Assembly: GCA_947502145.1 (NCBI GenBank)
Contig: CANMYO010000002.1
Span: 744,001-808,000 of the forward strand
DNA: 64,000 nucleotides
Origin: an uncultured Paracoccaceae bacterium
GTDB lineage: Bacteria > Pseudomonadota > Alphaproteobacteria > Rhodobacterales > Rhodobacteraceae
Direction of reading: 5' to 3'
Under the pieces are notes generated by a model. That model ran no database searches. It was given only the letters and a program-made list of their open reading frames with translations, and was not told where the DNA came from. Both the position numbers and the translations under genes were made by a program. Below, piece after piece: positions 34,954 through 44,934 of this stretch (the first letter of the stretch is position 1; each line of letters opens with the position of its first letter).

Positions 34954-35678
34954 TGGGATCTTGCCCATGCAATTGCATCGGCCACAGTGTCAACAATCTG
35001 CGCCTTGGGCGGGGGCGGACGGCGGATCATCAGCACAGGAATCCCTAACTCCCGCGCGGCCGTCAGCTTGGTGCGGCTGGCCGCGCCACCGGCATTCTTG
35101 ACGACGATCCAATCAACGCCCAACGCCTCGAAAAGCTCTTTTTCCTGCGCCACAGGAAACGGAGGGCGCCCGATCAGGAATTCGCCCCCCTCAAAGGGAA
35201 ATGGCGCAGTGGGCGGGTCAATCTGACGGCAGATCACACGGCACCCCTCAAGGTTCCTGAACCGGTCCAGCGTTTGCCGCCCGGTGCCAAGAAAGACGGT
35301 CTGCCCCGGCGTCACATGACTGGCGGCCTGTTCTTCGCGATCAATCGCCGTCCAATTGTCGCCGGCCTGTGCAAACCAGGGTGGCCGCAGGTGATACAGG
35401 TAGGGAATGCCATCCGCGTGGCAAATCTGCGCTGTCCGCGCGGTAATATCAGCGGCAAAGGGATGGGTTGCGTCCAGAACCGCGGTGATCCCCGCCTCGT
35501 TGAGATAGGCGCGGAACCCGTCAGCGCCACCAAACCCGCCGTGGCGGGTCGGCACTGGCAGGGGATCGGGATCGCGTGTTGCACCGGCCAGTGAAGCGAC
35601 AACCTCGACCCCGGTGTCAACCAGCCCCCAGGCGATGCGCTTGGCATCGCCCGATCCTGCCAGCAACAGCAGCGTCAT
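34950..35678 (-). CDS. cobK: Precorrin-6A/cobalt-precorrin-6A reductase
   Basis: LLLAGSGDAKRIAWGLV, AVLDATHPFAADITARTAQIC, LIGRPPFPVAQEKELFEALGVDWIVVKNAGG. Confidence 0.92.
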   Translation of the reverse strand: MTLLLLAGSGDAKRIAWGLVDTGVEVVASLAGATRDPDPLPVPTRHGGFGGADGFRAYLNEAGITAVLDATHPFAADITARTAQICHADGIPYLYHLRPPWFAQAGDNWTAIDREEQAASHVTPGQTVFLGTGRQTLDRFRNLEGCRVICRQIDPPTAPFPFEGGEFLIGRPPFPVAQEKELFEALGVDWIVVKNAGGAASRTKLTAARELGIPVLMIRRPPPPKAQIVDTVADAIAWARSQ

Positions 35679-36715
35679 GGGCCCACATGGGCCAGAATGC
35701 TGCCCGCCCGATCAATCACCACGATGTCAAACGCCATTCCCCCGTAGCGGCTCCTCAGCTGTGCCAATGCGGCCTCTGCCACGCGCGGTGCAATCTGCGG
35801 CGCGATTTGCTGGGCTTCAAGGGCCGTATTGGCCTGCGCCACCTGCGGATTTTCTGCCAACAGCGCAAGTGCTGCAAAATCAACCTGGGACCGGCCCGAG
35901 TGCAGATCAACCGCGCCCTGGGCCAGTTTGGTGATCTTGCCGATGCCGCCGCCGATCGTGACGCGGGCGACGGGATGTTTTGCCAGATATTTTAGCATCC
36001 CACCGGCAAAGTCGCCCATGTCCAGCATCGCGTGATCCGGCAATCCGTGTAGCGCCTGCACCACCCGTTCGCTTGTCGCACCGGTGCACCCGGCGACATG
36101 CGGCGTACCCTCGGCACGTGCCACATCAATGCCGCGGTGGATCGAGGCGATCCACGCCGCGCATGAAAACGGGCGCACCACGCCGGTGGTGCCAAGGATC
36201 GACAAGCCCCCGGTGATACCAAGTCGCGGGTTCCAGGTCTTTTGCGCGAGTGCCTCTCCGTCTGGGATCGAAACGGTGATTTCAACAGTGGCCGGCTGCC
36301 CGAAGGCGGCGGCCTGTTCGGCCACAACGGCCTGCATCATCTGCCGTGGCACCGGGTTGATCGCCGGTTCGCCCACGCCAATGGGCAAGCCCGCCTTGGT
36401 TACGGTGCCTACGCCTGCGCCTGCACGAAAGATGATCCCCGCTGTCGCACGGCGCACCCGCACCACGATCAGCGCGCCATGCGTGACGTCAGGGTCATCG
36501 CCGGCATCCTTGGTGATGCCGACCTCGGCCCAATCCGGCCCGGCCTCGGCCAGCGCCAGCGGGAAGACCGGCGTTTCCCCTTTTGGCAGCGTGATCTGCA
36601 CCTCAGCCGGGAACGCGCCGCCCCACAGACGCGACAACGCCGCCTTGGTGGCGGCGGTCGCACATGCGCCCGTGGTCCAGCCACGGCGCAGGTCTTGGAT
36701 AGGCTTGCGTGTCAT
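35675..36715 (-). CDS. cbiD: Cobalt-precorrin-5B (C1)-methyltransferase
   Basis: RRGWTTGACATAATKAALSRLW, GAGVGTVTKAGLPIGVGEPAINPVPRQMM, LGITGGLSILGTTGVVRPFS; start at 36715, supplied ORF too long. Confidence 0.94.
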   Translation of the reverse strand: MTRKPIQDLRRGWTTGACATAATKAALSRLWGGAFPAEVQITLPKGETPVFPLALAEAGPDWAEVGITKDAGDDPDVTHGALIVVRVRRATAGIIFRAGAGVGTVTKAGLPIGVGEPAINPVPRQMMQAVVAEQAAAFGQPATVEITVSIPDGEALAQKTWNPRLGITGGLSILGTTGVVRPFSCAAWIASIHRGIDVARAEGTPHVAGCTGATSERVVQALHGLPDHAMLDMGDFAGGMLKYLAKHPVARVTIGGGIGKITKLAQGAVDLHSGRSQVDFAALALLAENPQVAQANTALEAQQIAPQIAPRVAEAALAQLRSRYGGMAFDIVVIDRAGSILAHVGP

Positions 36716-36811
36716 TGGCGCGACTATAACAGCCACCGTGATGCCGCCAAGTCGCTTTGCTGCGTCGCTTGATGGGTTTTCGAACGCGCCGGCTTGGTGC
36801 ATATCAGGGTC

Positions 36812-37663
36812 ATGGATTCTTCGCTTTCCCTTCCCGGACAGGAATGGCCCCGGCTTGAACCGGGCTGGGTCTGGCTGTGTGGTGCAGGCCCCGGCGATCC
36901 CGGCCTGCTGACGCTGCATGCGCTGAACGCGCTGCGTCAGGCCGATGTGGTGATCTACGACGCGCTGGTGCAAGAGGCGATTCTGGACTGGGCCCCGCAG
37001 GCCGAACATATCTACGCCGGAAAGCGCGGCGGAAAACCTTCCGCGAAACAACGCGATATTTCGCTGCGGCTGGTTGATCTGGCCAAGGCGGGCAAACGGG
37101 TGCTGCGGCTTAAAGGGGGCGATCCCTTTGTCTTTGGGCGCGGCGGCGAAGAGGCGCAGACGCTGGTGCAGCATGACGTGCCGGTGCGGATCATCCCGGG
37201 CATCAGCGCCGGGATTGGCGGGCTGGCCTATGCCGGGATCCCGGTGACCCATCGCGACGTGAACCAGTCCGTCACTTTTGTGACCGGCCATGACCAGAGC
37301 GGCAACACACCGCAATCCCTGAACTGGAAGGCGATTTCGCAAGGAAGCCAGGTTCTTGTGATCTACATGGGCATGAAACATATCGCGCAGATTGCATCGC
37401 AACTGCTGGACGCGGGGCGGGCTAAAGACGAACCCGTCGCCATCGTCACCTCAGCCACGACCGGCGCACAGCAAGTGCTGGAAACCACCCTGTCGATGAT
37501 GGCCGCCGATATCGCAGCCGCAGGTCTCGCCCCACCTGCCATCATCTGCGTCGGACGCTCTGTCCTGATGCGGCAGGTGCTGGACTGGCAGGGCATGGCC
37601 GCTGGTGAGACACCGCGCAACCTTGATCCGCTTGGCCGGGGCCGCCCGGCCGAATCTGCCTAA
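36812..37663 (+). CDS. cobA: Uroporphyrinogen-III C-methyltransferase
   Basis: VWLCGAGPGDPGLLTLHALNALRQADVVIYDALV, RLKGGDPFVFGRGGEEA, GIPVTHRDVNQSVTFVTGH. Confidence 0.95.
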   Translation: MDSSLSLPGQEWPRLEPGWVWLCGAGPGDPGLLTLHALNALRQADVVIYDALVQEAILDWAPQAEHIYAGKRGGKPSAKQRDISLRLVDLAKAGKRVLRLKGGDPFVFGRGGEEAQTLVQHDVPVRIIPGISAGIGGLAYAGIPVTHRDVNQSVTFVTGHDQSGNTPQSLNWKAISQGSQVLVIYMGMKHIAQIASQLLDAGRAKDEPVAIVTSATTGAQQVLETTLSMMAADIAAAGLAPPAIICVGRSVLMRQVLDWQGMAAGETPRNLDPLGRGRPAESA

Positions 37664-37693
37664 GATGCCGCGGCGCAGCGGGGCTGTTGCGGT

Positions 37694-38956
37694 ATGAGCC
37701 TGATTATTTCCGCGCCCGCGTCCGGCAGTGGCAAAACAACTGTGACACTTGGCATTCTGCGCGCATTGACCCGGCAGGGACATGCGCTGCGCGGCGCGAA
37801 GTCCGGGCCTGATTACATCGATACGCGATTTCACAGCGCCGCCACCGGATTGCCCTGTCTCAACCTGGATGCCTGGGCCATGCCGGATGATCTGATCCGG
37901 GCCCGCGCCGGGGGCACAACGCCACTGATCATCGAAGGTGCCATGGGGCTGTTTGACGGCGCACCACCCAAGGGCAAAGGCGCAACGGCTGATCTTGCGC
38001 GGCTCTTGCGCCTGCCGGTGATACTTGTGGTTGATGCGGCGCGCATGGCGCAGTCTGTCGCCCCGATCGTGCGGGGCTTTGCCAGCCATGATCAGGCGAT
38101 ACAGATCGCCGGGGTGATCCTGAACAAGGTTGGCTCTGACCGGCACGCGGGGATGCTGCGGGATGCCTTGGCGCCGCTTGAAATCCCGGTGCTGGGGGCG
38201 ATCCCCCGCGCCGCAGCGCTGCAAATGCCATCGCGTCATCTTGGGCTGGTGCAGGCCGGAGAGCATCCCGATCTGCACGCCTTTCTGGAATGCGCGGCAG
38301 ATGTGATCGACCGCCATGTCAATCTGGCCCCGATCGCCGCCCTGCTCAGCCCCCTGCCCGCCAGCGCGGTTCCGCGCGTGCCGCCGCCCGCACAGGTCAT
38401 CAGCATTGCCCAAGATGCGGCATTTGCCTTCGCCTATCCGCATATGTTGCGGGATTGGCAGGCCGCGGGCGCAACCTTGCAAGTCTTTTCACCGCTCGCC
38501 GATCAGCCCGCCCCCGCGGCTGACCTGATCTTTCTGCCCGGCGGCTATCCAGAGCTTCATGCAGGTCAGCTTGCCGCCGCCGGGACATGCTTAAGCTCTT
38601 TGCGCGACGCGGCGGAGACAACTGACATCTATGGTGAATGCGGTGGCTACATGACGCTGGGCGAAACCCTGACGGATGCCGACGGCCACCGCCACAAGAT
38701 GGCGGGGCTCCTGCCGCTGCAAACCTCCTTTGCACAGCGCAAGCTGCATCTGGGCTACCGCGACCTGCAGGCAACATCCGGGCCACTGGCCGGGGCCTGG
38801 AAAGGACACGAGTTTCACTACGCCACAACGGTCAAGGCAAAAGGGACGCCGCTGTTTGCAGCCCATGATGCGACCGGCACTGCCCTGCCCGACATGGGGT
38901 TGATCATGGGTAAGGTCTCGGGCTCTTTCGCCCACATCATTGATCGCGCACCATAG
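37694..38956 (+). CDS. cobB: Cobyrinate a,c-diamide synthase
   Basis: IISAPASGSGKTTVTLGILRAL, GPDYIDTRFH, FLPGGYPELHAGQL, YGECGGYMTLGETL. Confidence 0.95.
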   Translation: MSLIISAPASGSGKTTVTLGILRALTRQGHALRGAKSGPDYIDTRFHSAATGLPCLNLDAWAMPDDLIRARAGGTTPLIIEGAMGLFDGAPPKGKGATADLARLLRLPVILVVDAARMAQSVAPIVRGFASHDQAIQIAGVILNKVGSDRHAGMLRDALAPLEIPVLGAIPRAAALQMPSRHLGLVQAGEHPDLHAFLECAADVIDRHVNLAPIAALLSPLPASAVPRVPPPAQVISIAQDAAFAFAYPHMLRDWQAAGATLQVFSPLADQPAPAADLIFLPGGYPELHAGQLAAAGTCLSSLRDAAETTDIYGECGGYMTLGETLTDADGHRHKMAGLLPLQTSFAQRKLHLGYRDLQATSGPLAGAWKGHEFHYATTVKAKGTPLFAAHDATGTALPDMGLIMGKVSGSFAHIIDRAP

Positions 38957-38995
38957 ACCATTGAACGTGCCACGCAGCTTGGTTACGGATCCGTC

Positions 38996-40264
38996 ATGGA
39001 ATACATCAACGACCGCCGCGCGAAACGCAATGTCATCGTCCTGGTGCTGGCGCAGGCCATCCTGGGCGCCCAGATGCCAATGATCTTCGTGATTGGTGGC
39101 CTTGCCGGGGGCATGCTGACCACTAATCCCTGTCTTGCGACCCTGCCGATCAGCTTTATCGTCTTTGGATCGATGACCACCGCACCCTGGCTGTCGCCGC
39201 TGATGCAAAGACGCGGGCGGCGCTTTGGGTTCTTTCTGGGGGCAATATCCGGCGCAATCGGCGCGCTGGTTGCCGCCTATGGGCTTTATCTTGGATCATT
39301 TACAATCCTGCTGATGGGGTCGTTCCTGACCGGGATCTACATGTCCGCGCAGGGGTTTTATCGCTTTGCGGCCACGGATACGGCTTCGGACACGTTCCGC
39401 CCCAAGGCGATTTCCTATGTGATGGCGGGCGGTTTGCTGGCTGCGATTGTCGGACCCCAGCTCAACAAGCTGGTGCAAGAGGCCTTCGTGGTGCCCTTCC
39501 TGGGCACCTATCTGGCCGTTGCCGCCCTGAACCTTGTCGGCATGATGCTGTTCTTTGCGCTTGATCTGCCCAAGGGCAACCTGAATGAGCCGGCCCCGGT
39601 GAACACGGCCCCCGCCCGCAGCCGCGCCGCCCTGCTGCGCGATCCGCAAATCCTGGTCGCGATCATCTGCGGCATGGTGGCCTATTCGCTGATGAATCTG
39701 GTGATGACCTCAACCCCGCTGGCCGTTGTCGGCTGTGGCTATACCACCAATAACGCCAATGACATCGTCTCTGCGCATGTCCTCGCGATGTTTGTGCCCA
39801 GCTTCTTTACCGGTCACCTGATTGCCCGGTTTGGCGTCGAAAAGATCCTTGCGGCCGGGCTTGTGATCCTGACCGGTGCCGGCCTTGCGGCGATCCTCGG
39901 GGTGCAGATGGGTGCGGTGACCACCCCCCCGGCTGATCCTTCGTTCAGCGGATTGATCAATTTCTACCTGGTGCTGATCCTGCTTGGCGTGGGCTGGAAC
40001 TTTGGTTTCATCGGCGCAACCACGATGCTAGCAGGGGCGCATGCGTCCAGCGAACGCGGCGTGGTGCAGGGTATGAATGACATGATCGTCTTTGGCATGG
40101 TGACCGTGGCGTCCCTTGCGTCGGGCGGGCTGATGAATTGCTCGGGCGGCACCCCGGTCGAAGGCTGGACAGCGGTGAACCTCGCCATGCTGCCGTTCCT
40201 GATCCTTGCCGGTGGGGCGCTGATCTGGCTTGTCATGCGCCCGCGGACCGCACCTGTGGGCTAG
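38996..40264 (+). CDS. MFS transporter
   Basis: 422 aa, about 12 hydrophobic segments; LMQRRGRRFGFFLGA loop 2-3-like motif. Confidence 0.85.
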   Translation: MEYINDRRAKRNVIVLVLAQAILGAQMPMIFVIGGLAGGMLTTNPCLATLPISFIVFGSMTTAPWLSPLMQRRGRRFGFFLGAISGAIGALVAAYGLYLGSFTILLMGSFLTGIYMSAQGFYRFAATDTASDTFRPKAISYVMAGGLLAAIVGPQLNKLVQEAFVVPFLGTYLAVAALNLVGMMLFFALDLPKGNLNEPAPVNTAPARSRAALLRDPQILVAIICGMVAYSLMNLVMTSTPLAVVGCGYTTNNANDIVSAHVLAMFVPSFFTGHLIARFGVEKILAAGLVILTGAGLAAILGVQMGAVTTPPADPSFSGLINFYLVLILLGVGWNFGFIGATTMLAGAHASSERGVVQGMNDMIVFGMVTVASLASGGLMNCSGGTPVEGWTAVNLAMLPFLILAGGALIWLVMRPRTAPVG

Positions 40265-41028
40265 CGCCACCATCCCAGCGTGGACACCGTCAACAACCGC
40301 GCCGTATCCGCCAGCGCACTGGGGGCAAGCGTCCCTGCCGCAGCCGCCTTTGGCTGGGCGGCAGCCTTCGCCAGAACGGGCTTCGCCTGCCAGCCTGCGA
40401 TCAGGGCCGCACCCGCCGCGCCCGAGATGTCGCGCCGCGATTTGACCGCCGCACCGCGCCGCGCCAGTGCCTTCCTCGCCAGCGCTTGCACGCCTGCCGC
40501 CGTGCCATCGACAAGTGGCTTGTGGCCGCGCGCCTCCAGTTCCGGCACCGCCCGCAGCAGATTGGCAACGCCGACACCATAGGCAAAATCGCGCACGGGG
40601 GATTGCGCCGCCGGGCCCAGCAGACGCGCCGCCGTCCAGATCAGATGGCCCGCGGTCGCATCAACATATTCATCCAGATGGGCTGCGTCTTCGAAGGCGT
40701 CCGTGTAGATGTCCCAACGGCGCGCCGCGACAAGCCCGTCAAGACATTGCGCCGCCTCTACGTCAAGCACATCGGCCAGCGCATCAACAACGTCATGCCT
40801 GCGCGCGCCGTCACCTGCGGCAATCTCCTGCAGGGCATCGCGCCACCATTGCAGACGCATTTCCGCAATCATCGCCTCTGCCGTGACCCAGGGCGCGCGG
40901 CTGACCTCGACGTTGAAGGCATAAAGCGGGAACAGCACCCGGCGTGCCGCAACCGGCGCGGCCATCGTGGCGCGGAACCGGATCGGATCAGCCCGTTCAA
41001 CCAGCGCCGCGCAGGCCGCCAGACTCAT
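40261..41028 (-). CDS. Squalene/phytoene synthase family protein, NDUFAF6-like
   Basis: RRVLFPLYAFNVEVSRAPWVTAEAMIAEMRLQWWRDALQEI; family fold but the first Asp-rich motif is replaced. Confidence 0.8.
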   Translation of the reverse strand: MSLAACAALVERADPIRFRATMAAPVAARRVLFPLYAFNVEVSRAPWVTAEAMIAEMRLQWWRDALQEIAAGDGARRHDVVDALADVLDVEAAQCLDGLVAARRWDIYTDAFEDAAHLDEYVDATAGHLIWTAARLLGPAAQSPVRDFAYGVGVANLLRAVPELEARGHKPLVDGTAAGVQALARKALARRGAAVKSRRDISGAAGAALIAGWQAKPVLAKAAAQPKAAAAGTLAPSALADTARLLTVSTLGWWR

Positions 41029-41738
41029 AGCGGTTTCACCACGCAAAGCAGATAGCCGGTCTCGGCCTTCGCGGTCTGCCACTGGCTGATTTCGCGCCGC
41101 CCGTCGTCAAGCGACTTGGCCAGCTCGGCATCAGCTTCCGCATCGGGCGCAAGCGCGGCAATACGTGCAGCCATCGGATCATGATACGCCGCCCAGGCGT
41201 CATCGCTCAGCGGGCGCGCCGCCAACAGCTTGAACCCGGCCATGGCGATCTGAGTTGCCAGCGCCGGTTTGCTGGGGATGTCACCTTCGCCCTCCCAAAA
41301 TGCAATGGCCGCATCCGAGGGATCAGGCGTGAAATAACATGGCGCGGAAAAGGCGATCGCCCCGCCCTTTTTCAGACTGCGCCGCCAGCTGCGCAGGGCC
41401 GGCCCAACGCCCAGAAAATAGATTGCGCCAGCGCACCAGATCAGATCAAAGGGGCCTTGCAGGCGGGCCATATCGGCCACTTCAAATCGTGCGCGGGCCT
41501 CGCCTTTGTGGCGCGTGCATGCCGCGTCAATGAAATGCTCTGTCTTGTCGCACCCGAGGACAAACCCCTCGGGGCAGGCAGCCAGCAGTGCCTTGACATC
41601 ATCACCCGGCCCACAGGCCACATCACAGATCATCGCATCCGCAGGTGTGCCCGCGATATCCACCGCCCAGGCGACATCTTCGGGCACGCCCGGCCCTTCG
41701 CGCGGCAGATCCCGATGCAGGGTGAAAAAGGCCTCCAT
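41025..41738 (-). CDS. SAM-dependent methyltransferase
   Basis: MICDVACGPGDDVKALLAACPEG motif I region, FDLIWCAGAIYFLG. Confidence 0.85.
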   Translation of the reverse strand: MEAFFTLHRDLPREGPGVPEDVAWAVDIAGTPADAMICDVACGPGDDVKALLAACPEGFVLGCDKTEHFIDAACTRHKGEARARFEVADMARLQGPFDLIWCAGAIYFLGVGPALRSWRRSLKKGGAIAFSAPCYFTPDPSDAAIAFWEGEGDIPSKPALATQIAMAGFKLLAARPLSDDAWAAYHDPMAARIAALAPDAEADAELAKSLDDGRREISQWQTAKAETGYLLCVVKPL

Positions 41739-43360
41739 CAGGACTTGGCCCCATCGCGGATCAGTTTCCAGTTAATCGCATCAATCAGCGCATCAAAGCT
41801 GGCGTCAACGATGTTGGCGCTGACCCCAACCGTGGACCAGCGGCGGCCCTTGCCATCCTCACTGTCGATAATGACCCGTGTTACCGCTTCGGTGCCGCCA
41901 TCCGTGATCCGCACCTTGAAATCGACCAGCCGCATGTCAGCGATGTAATCTTGGTAAGGCCCCAGATCCTTGGCCAGCGCCCGGCTCAACGCGTTCACCG
42001 GACCCCGGTCAGATCCATCCGGCCCCATGCTTTCGCTGACGTTGAGGAACTTCTTGCCGTGCACCTTGGTCACAACCACGGCCTCGGACAGCGACACCAT
42101 CCGCCCGCGCTTGTTGCGTCGCCGTTCGACCGTGACGCGATAGCGTTTGACCTCAAAGAACGCCGGCAGGCTGCCCAATTCCGCCCGCGCCAACAACTCA
42201 AACGAGGCCTGCGCCGTGTCGTAGGAATAGCCGCGCGCCTCGCGGTCCTTGATCCGTTCCAGAATGCGCGACAGGGCCGGATCGCCCTTTTCGACCGTAA
42301 GCCCGGCCTGCACCAGCCGTTCGCGCAGATTGGATTGTCCGGCCTGATTGGACATCGGCACGATGCGGCTGTTGCCGACCACGGTGGGGTCGATGTGTTC
42401 GTAGGTTGTCGGATCCTTGGCAATCGCGCTGGCGTGCAGCCCGGCCTTGTGGGCAAAGGCACTGGCCCCGACGTAGGGGGCCTGTTTGGCGGGCACCCGG
42501 TTCAGGATGTCATCCAGCATCCGGCTGGCCTTGCGCAACCCTTTGAGCGCATCAAGGCTTACCCCGGTCTCGAACTGGCTGGCATAGGGTTCCTTCAACA
42601 GCAGCGTCGGGATGATCGTTGTCAGGTTGGCATTGCCGCAACGCTCGCCCAGCCCGTTCAGCGTCCCCTGGATCTGACGACAGCCCGCCATCACCGCCGC
42701 CAGCGAATTGGCAACGGCGTTTTCGGTGTCATTGTGGGTATGAATCCCCAGATGGGTGCCCGGGATGCCGCTGGCGATCACCTTGGTGACAATCTCGCTG
42801 ACTTCATGGGGCAGCGTGCCACCATTGGTATCGCACAGCACAATCCATCGCGCCCCCGCGTCAAAGGCGGCGTGGATCGCCTCAAGCGCGTAATCGGGGT
42901 TGGCCTTGAACCCGTCAAAGAAATGCTCTGCGTCAAACAGCGCCTCGCGCCCCTCTGCCACCAGATGCGCGAAGGATGCGCGCAGGTTCTCGGTGTTTTC
43001 CGCCAGCGTGATCCCAAGCGCGGTTTCCACATGGAACGGGTGGCTTTTGCCAACCAGACAAACCGCAGGCGTTTTTGCATTCAGCACCGCCGCAAGGACG
43101 TCATCGTTTGCAGCAGAGCGCCCAGAACGTTTGGTCATGCCAAAGGCGGTCATCGTAGCGCTGGTGCTGACGTCAGCCTCAAAAAACTCTGAATCTGTCG
43201 GATTGGCACCGGGCCAGCCGCCTTCGATGTAATCAAGGCCCAGACTGTCCAGCGTGCGCGCGATCTGGACCTTTTCAGAGGTGGCAAACTGCACGCCTTG
43301 CGTCTGCTGCCCGTCGCGCAGCGTGGTATCAAACAGGAAAAGCCGTTCCTTGCCCATCAC
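41738..43360 (-). CDS. cimA: Citramalate synthase
   Basis: [71 protein letters not shown]. Confidence 0.95.
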   Translation of the reverse strand: MMGKERLFLFDTTLRDGQQTQGVQFATSEKVQIARTLDSLGLDYIEGGWPGANPTDSEFFEADVSTSATMTAFGMTKRSGRSAANDDVLAAVLNAKTPAVCLVGKSHPFHVETALGITLAENTENLRASFAHLVAEGREALFDAEHFFDGFKANPDYALEAIHAAFDAGARWIVLCDTNGGTLPHEVSEIVTKVIASGIPGTHLGIHTHNDTENAVANSLAAVMAGCRQIQGTLNGLGERCGNANLTTIIPTLLLKEPYASQFETGVSLDALKGLRKASRMLDDILNRVPAKQAPYVGASAFAHKAGLHASAIAKDPTTYEHIDPTVVGNSRIVPMSNQAGQSNLRERLVQAGLTVEKGDPALSRILERIKDREARGYSYDTAQASFELLARAELGSLPAFFEVKRYRVTVERRRNKRGRMVSLSEAVVVTKVHGKKFLNVSESMGPDGSDRGPVNALSRALAKDLGPYQDYIADMRLVDFKVRITDGGTEAVTRVIIDSEDGKGRRWSTVGVSANIVDASFDALIDAINWKLIRDGAKS

Positions 43361-44790
43361 AGGTCTCCCAGTTTTGCGGCGTCAAAATCGGGGCCGGGTT
43401 GCCAGGTGGCCTGCCCGCCCAAATCCGTCACCTGTACCCCGGCGGCATTCAGCAGGTCGCGCAACTCATCCGCGCGCGCCCAGTCCTTGCCTGCGCGGGC
43501 CGCGGCTCGGGCCGCCAGCAAGGCATCCACCCGCGCTGCCACGTCCGGCGTCACCGCAGTCCCGGCCTCACCGCCGTCAAACTGCGGGATCGCAGCCCAG
43601 TCGTTCACCAGCCCCAGCATCTGCAACCCATAGGCAAAGCCTGCCAGTGTTGTTGGCGTCTTGCCCTTGGCCAGGACATGCAAACGCGCCAATGCGCCTG
43701 AGGTGTTCAGATCATTGGCCAGGACGCCAAGGAACTCCGCATCCGGCTGCCATTTGCCCTCAGCCTTCAATGCGCGGATCAGATCGGGGCGAAATCCGTG
43801 GCCATGCAATATCCCGTACCAGCGCCGCAGCGTCGTTTCCGCCTCGGCACGTTTGGTTTCGGTCCAATCCATGGTCTTGCTGTAATGGGTTGTCAGGAAC
43901 ACCAGGCGGATCACTTCACCCGGAACGCCCTGGTCAAGCAAATCACGCACGGTAAAGAAGTTGCCCAGCGACTTGGACATCTTCTTGCCCTCGACCTGCA
44001 GCATGTCGTTATGCAGCCAGACCCGCGCATAATCACCTTCGGGATGGGCGCATTTGGACTGTGCCAGCTCATTCTCGTGGTGCGGGAACTGCAGATCATT
44101 GCCGCCACCATGGATGTCAAATGTCTCGCCCAAAATGGCGCGGCTCATCGCGGAGCACTCGATGTGCCAGCCGGGCCGACCATAGCCAAAGGGGCTATCC
44201 CACCCCGGCACGCCATCGGGTGACGGCTTCCACAGCACGAAATCCATCGGGTTGCGCTTGTAGGGGGCGACTTCGACCCGCGCGCCGGCAATCATGTCAT
44301 CCACCGAACGACCTGACAGGCGACCGTAGTCGGGAAAACTTTCGACCGAAAACAACACATGGCCCTCGGCCTCGTAGGCGTGACCATCGGCGACCAGCTT
44401 GCCAATCATCGCGACCATGTCCGCGATATGCGCGGTTGCGCGCGGTTCGTGCGTCGGGCGCTGCGCCCCCAACGCATCCATGTCATCATGATACCACTGG
44501 ATCGTTTCCGCGGTGATATCGCCGATTTCGCGCCCGGTCTCTGCTGCCCGCGCGTTGATCTTGTCTTCAACATCGGTGAAATTGCGCACATAGGTCACGT
44601 TGCCCGCGCCGTAGATCTCTTTCATCAGCCGAAACAGCACATCAAACATCAGCACATTGCGGGCATTGCCCAGATGGGCGCGGTCATAGACCGTCGGGCC
44701 ACACAGATACATGCCGACCTTGCCGGGGATGACCGGTTCAAAGTCCTCTTTGCGACGGGACATCGAATTATGGAAACGGATCTTTGTCAT
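43357..44790 (-). CDS. cysS: Cysteinyl-tRNA synthetase
   Basis: [59 protein letters not shown]. Confidence 0.97.
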   Translation of the reverse strand: MTKIRFHNSMSRRKEDFEPVIPGKVGMYLCGPTVYDRAHLGNARNVLMFDVLFRLMKEIYGAGNVTYVRNFTDVEDKINARAAETGREIGDITAETIQWYHDDMDALGAQRPTHEPRATAHIADMVAMIGKLVADGHAYEAEGHVLFSVESFPDYGRLSGRSVDDMIAGARVEVAPYKRNPMDFVLWKPSPDGVPGWDSPFGYGRPGWHIECSAMSRAILGETFDIHGGGNDLQFPHHENELAQSKCAHPEGDYARVWLHNDMLQVEGKKMSKSLGNFFTVRDLLDQGVPGEVIRLVFLTTHYSKTMDWTETKRAEAETTLRRWYGILHGHGFRPDLIRALKAEGKWQPDAEFLGVLANDLNTSGALARLHVLAKGKTPTTLAGFAYGLQMLGLVNDWAAIPQFDGGEAGTAVTPDVAARVDALLAARAAARAGKDWARADELRDLLNAAGVQVTDLGGQATWQPGPDFDAAKLGDL

Positions 44791-44799
44791 AGCGCCTCA

Positions 44800-44879
44800 C
44801 GCACGGGTTTTCCCTGCGGGCTTAGCGAAATCAAGGATCAGGTGAAACGTGAAAAAGCGGCCCGCTGGAATTCAGCAGG
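44800..44879 (-). promoter_or_regulatory. Candidate attenuator: mutually exclusive hairpins between leader ORF and cysS
   Basis: Minus strand: CCTGCTG-AATTC-CAGCGGG (44861-44879); alternative GCGGGC (44860-44865) with GCCCGC (44816-44821); CGCAGGG-AAAA-CCCGTGCG (44800-44818) just before SD TGAGG and the cysS ATG. Confidence 0.5.
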
Positions 44880-44916
44880 AAATAATGCAGCAGATAATGA
44901 TGCAGGTCTTTTTCAT
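44872..44916 (-). CDS. 14-aa Cys/Ile-rich leader peptide upstream of cysS-cimA
   Basis: ATG AAA AAG ACC TGC ATC ATT ATC TGC TGC ATT ATT TCC TGC TGA = MKKTCIIICCIISC. Confidence 0.7.
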   Translation of the reverse strand: MKKTCIIICCIISC

Positions 44917-44934
44917 GGGGCCGCAATAGCAGCC

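Noticed and set aside
36716-37402. N-terminal extension of the cbiD ORF
   Set aside because: Runs antisense through cobA; CbiD homology begins at MTRKPIQDLRRGWTTGACATAATKAAL (36715).
41951-43192. 413-aa plus-strand ORF
   Set aside because: Antisense to cimA with no recognisable domain.
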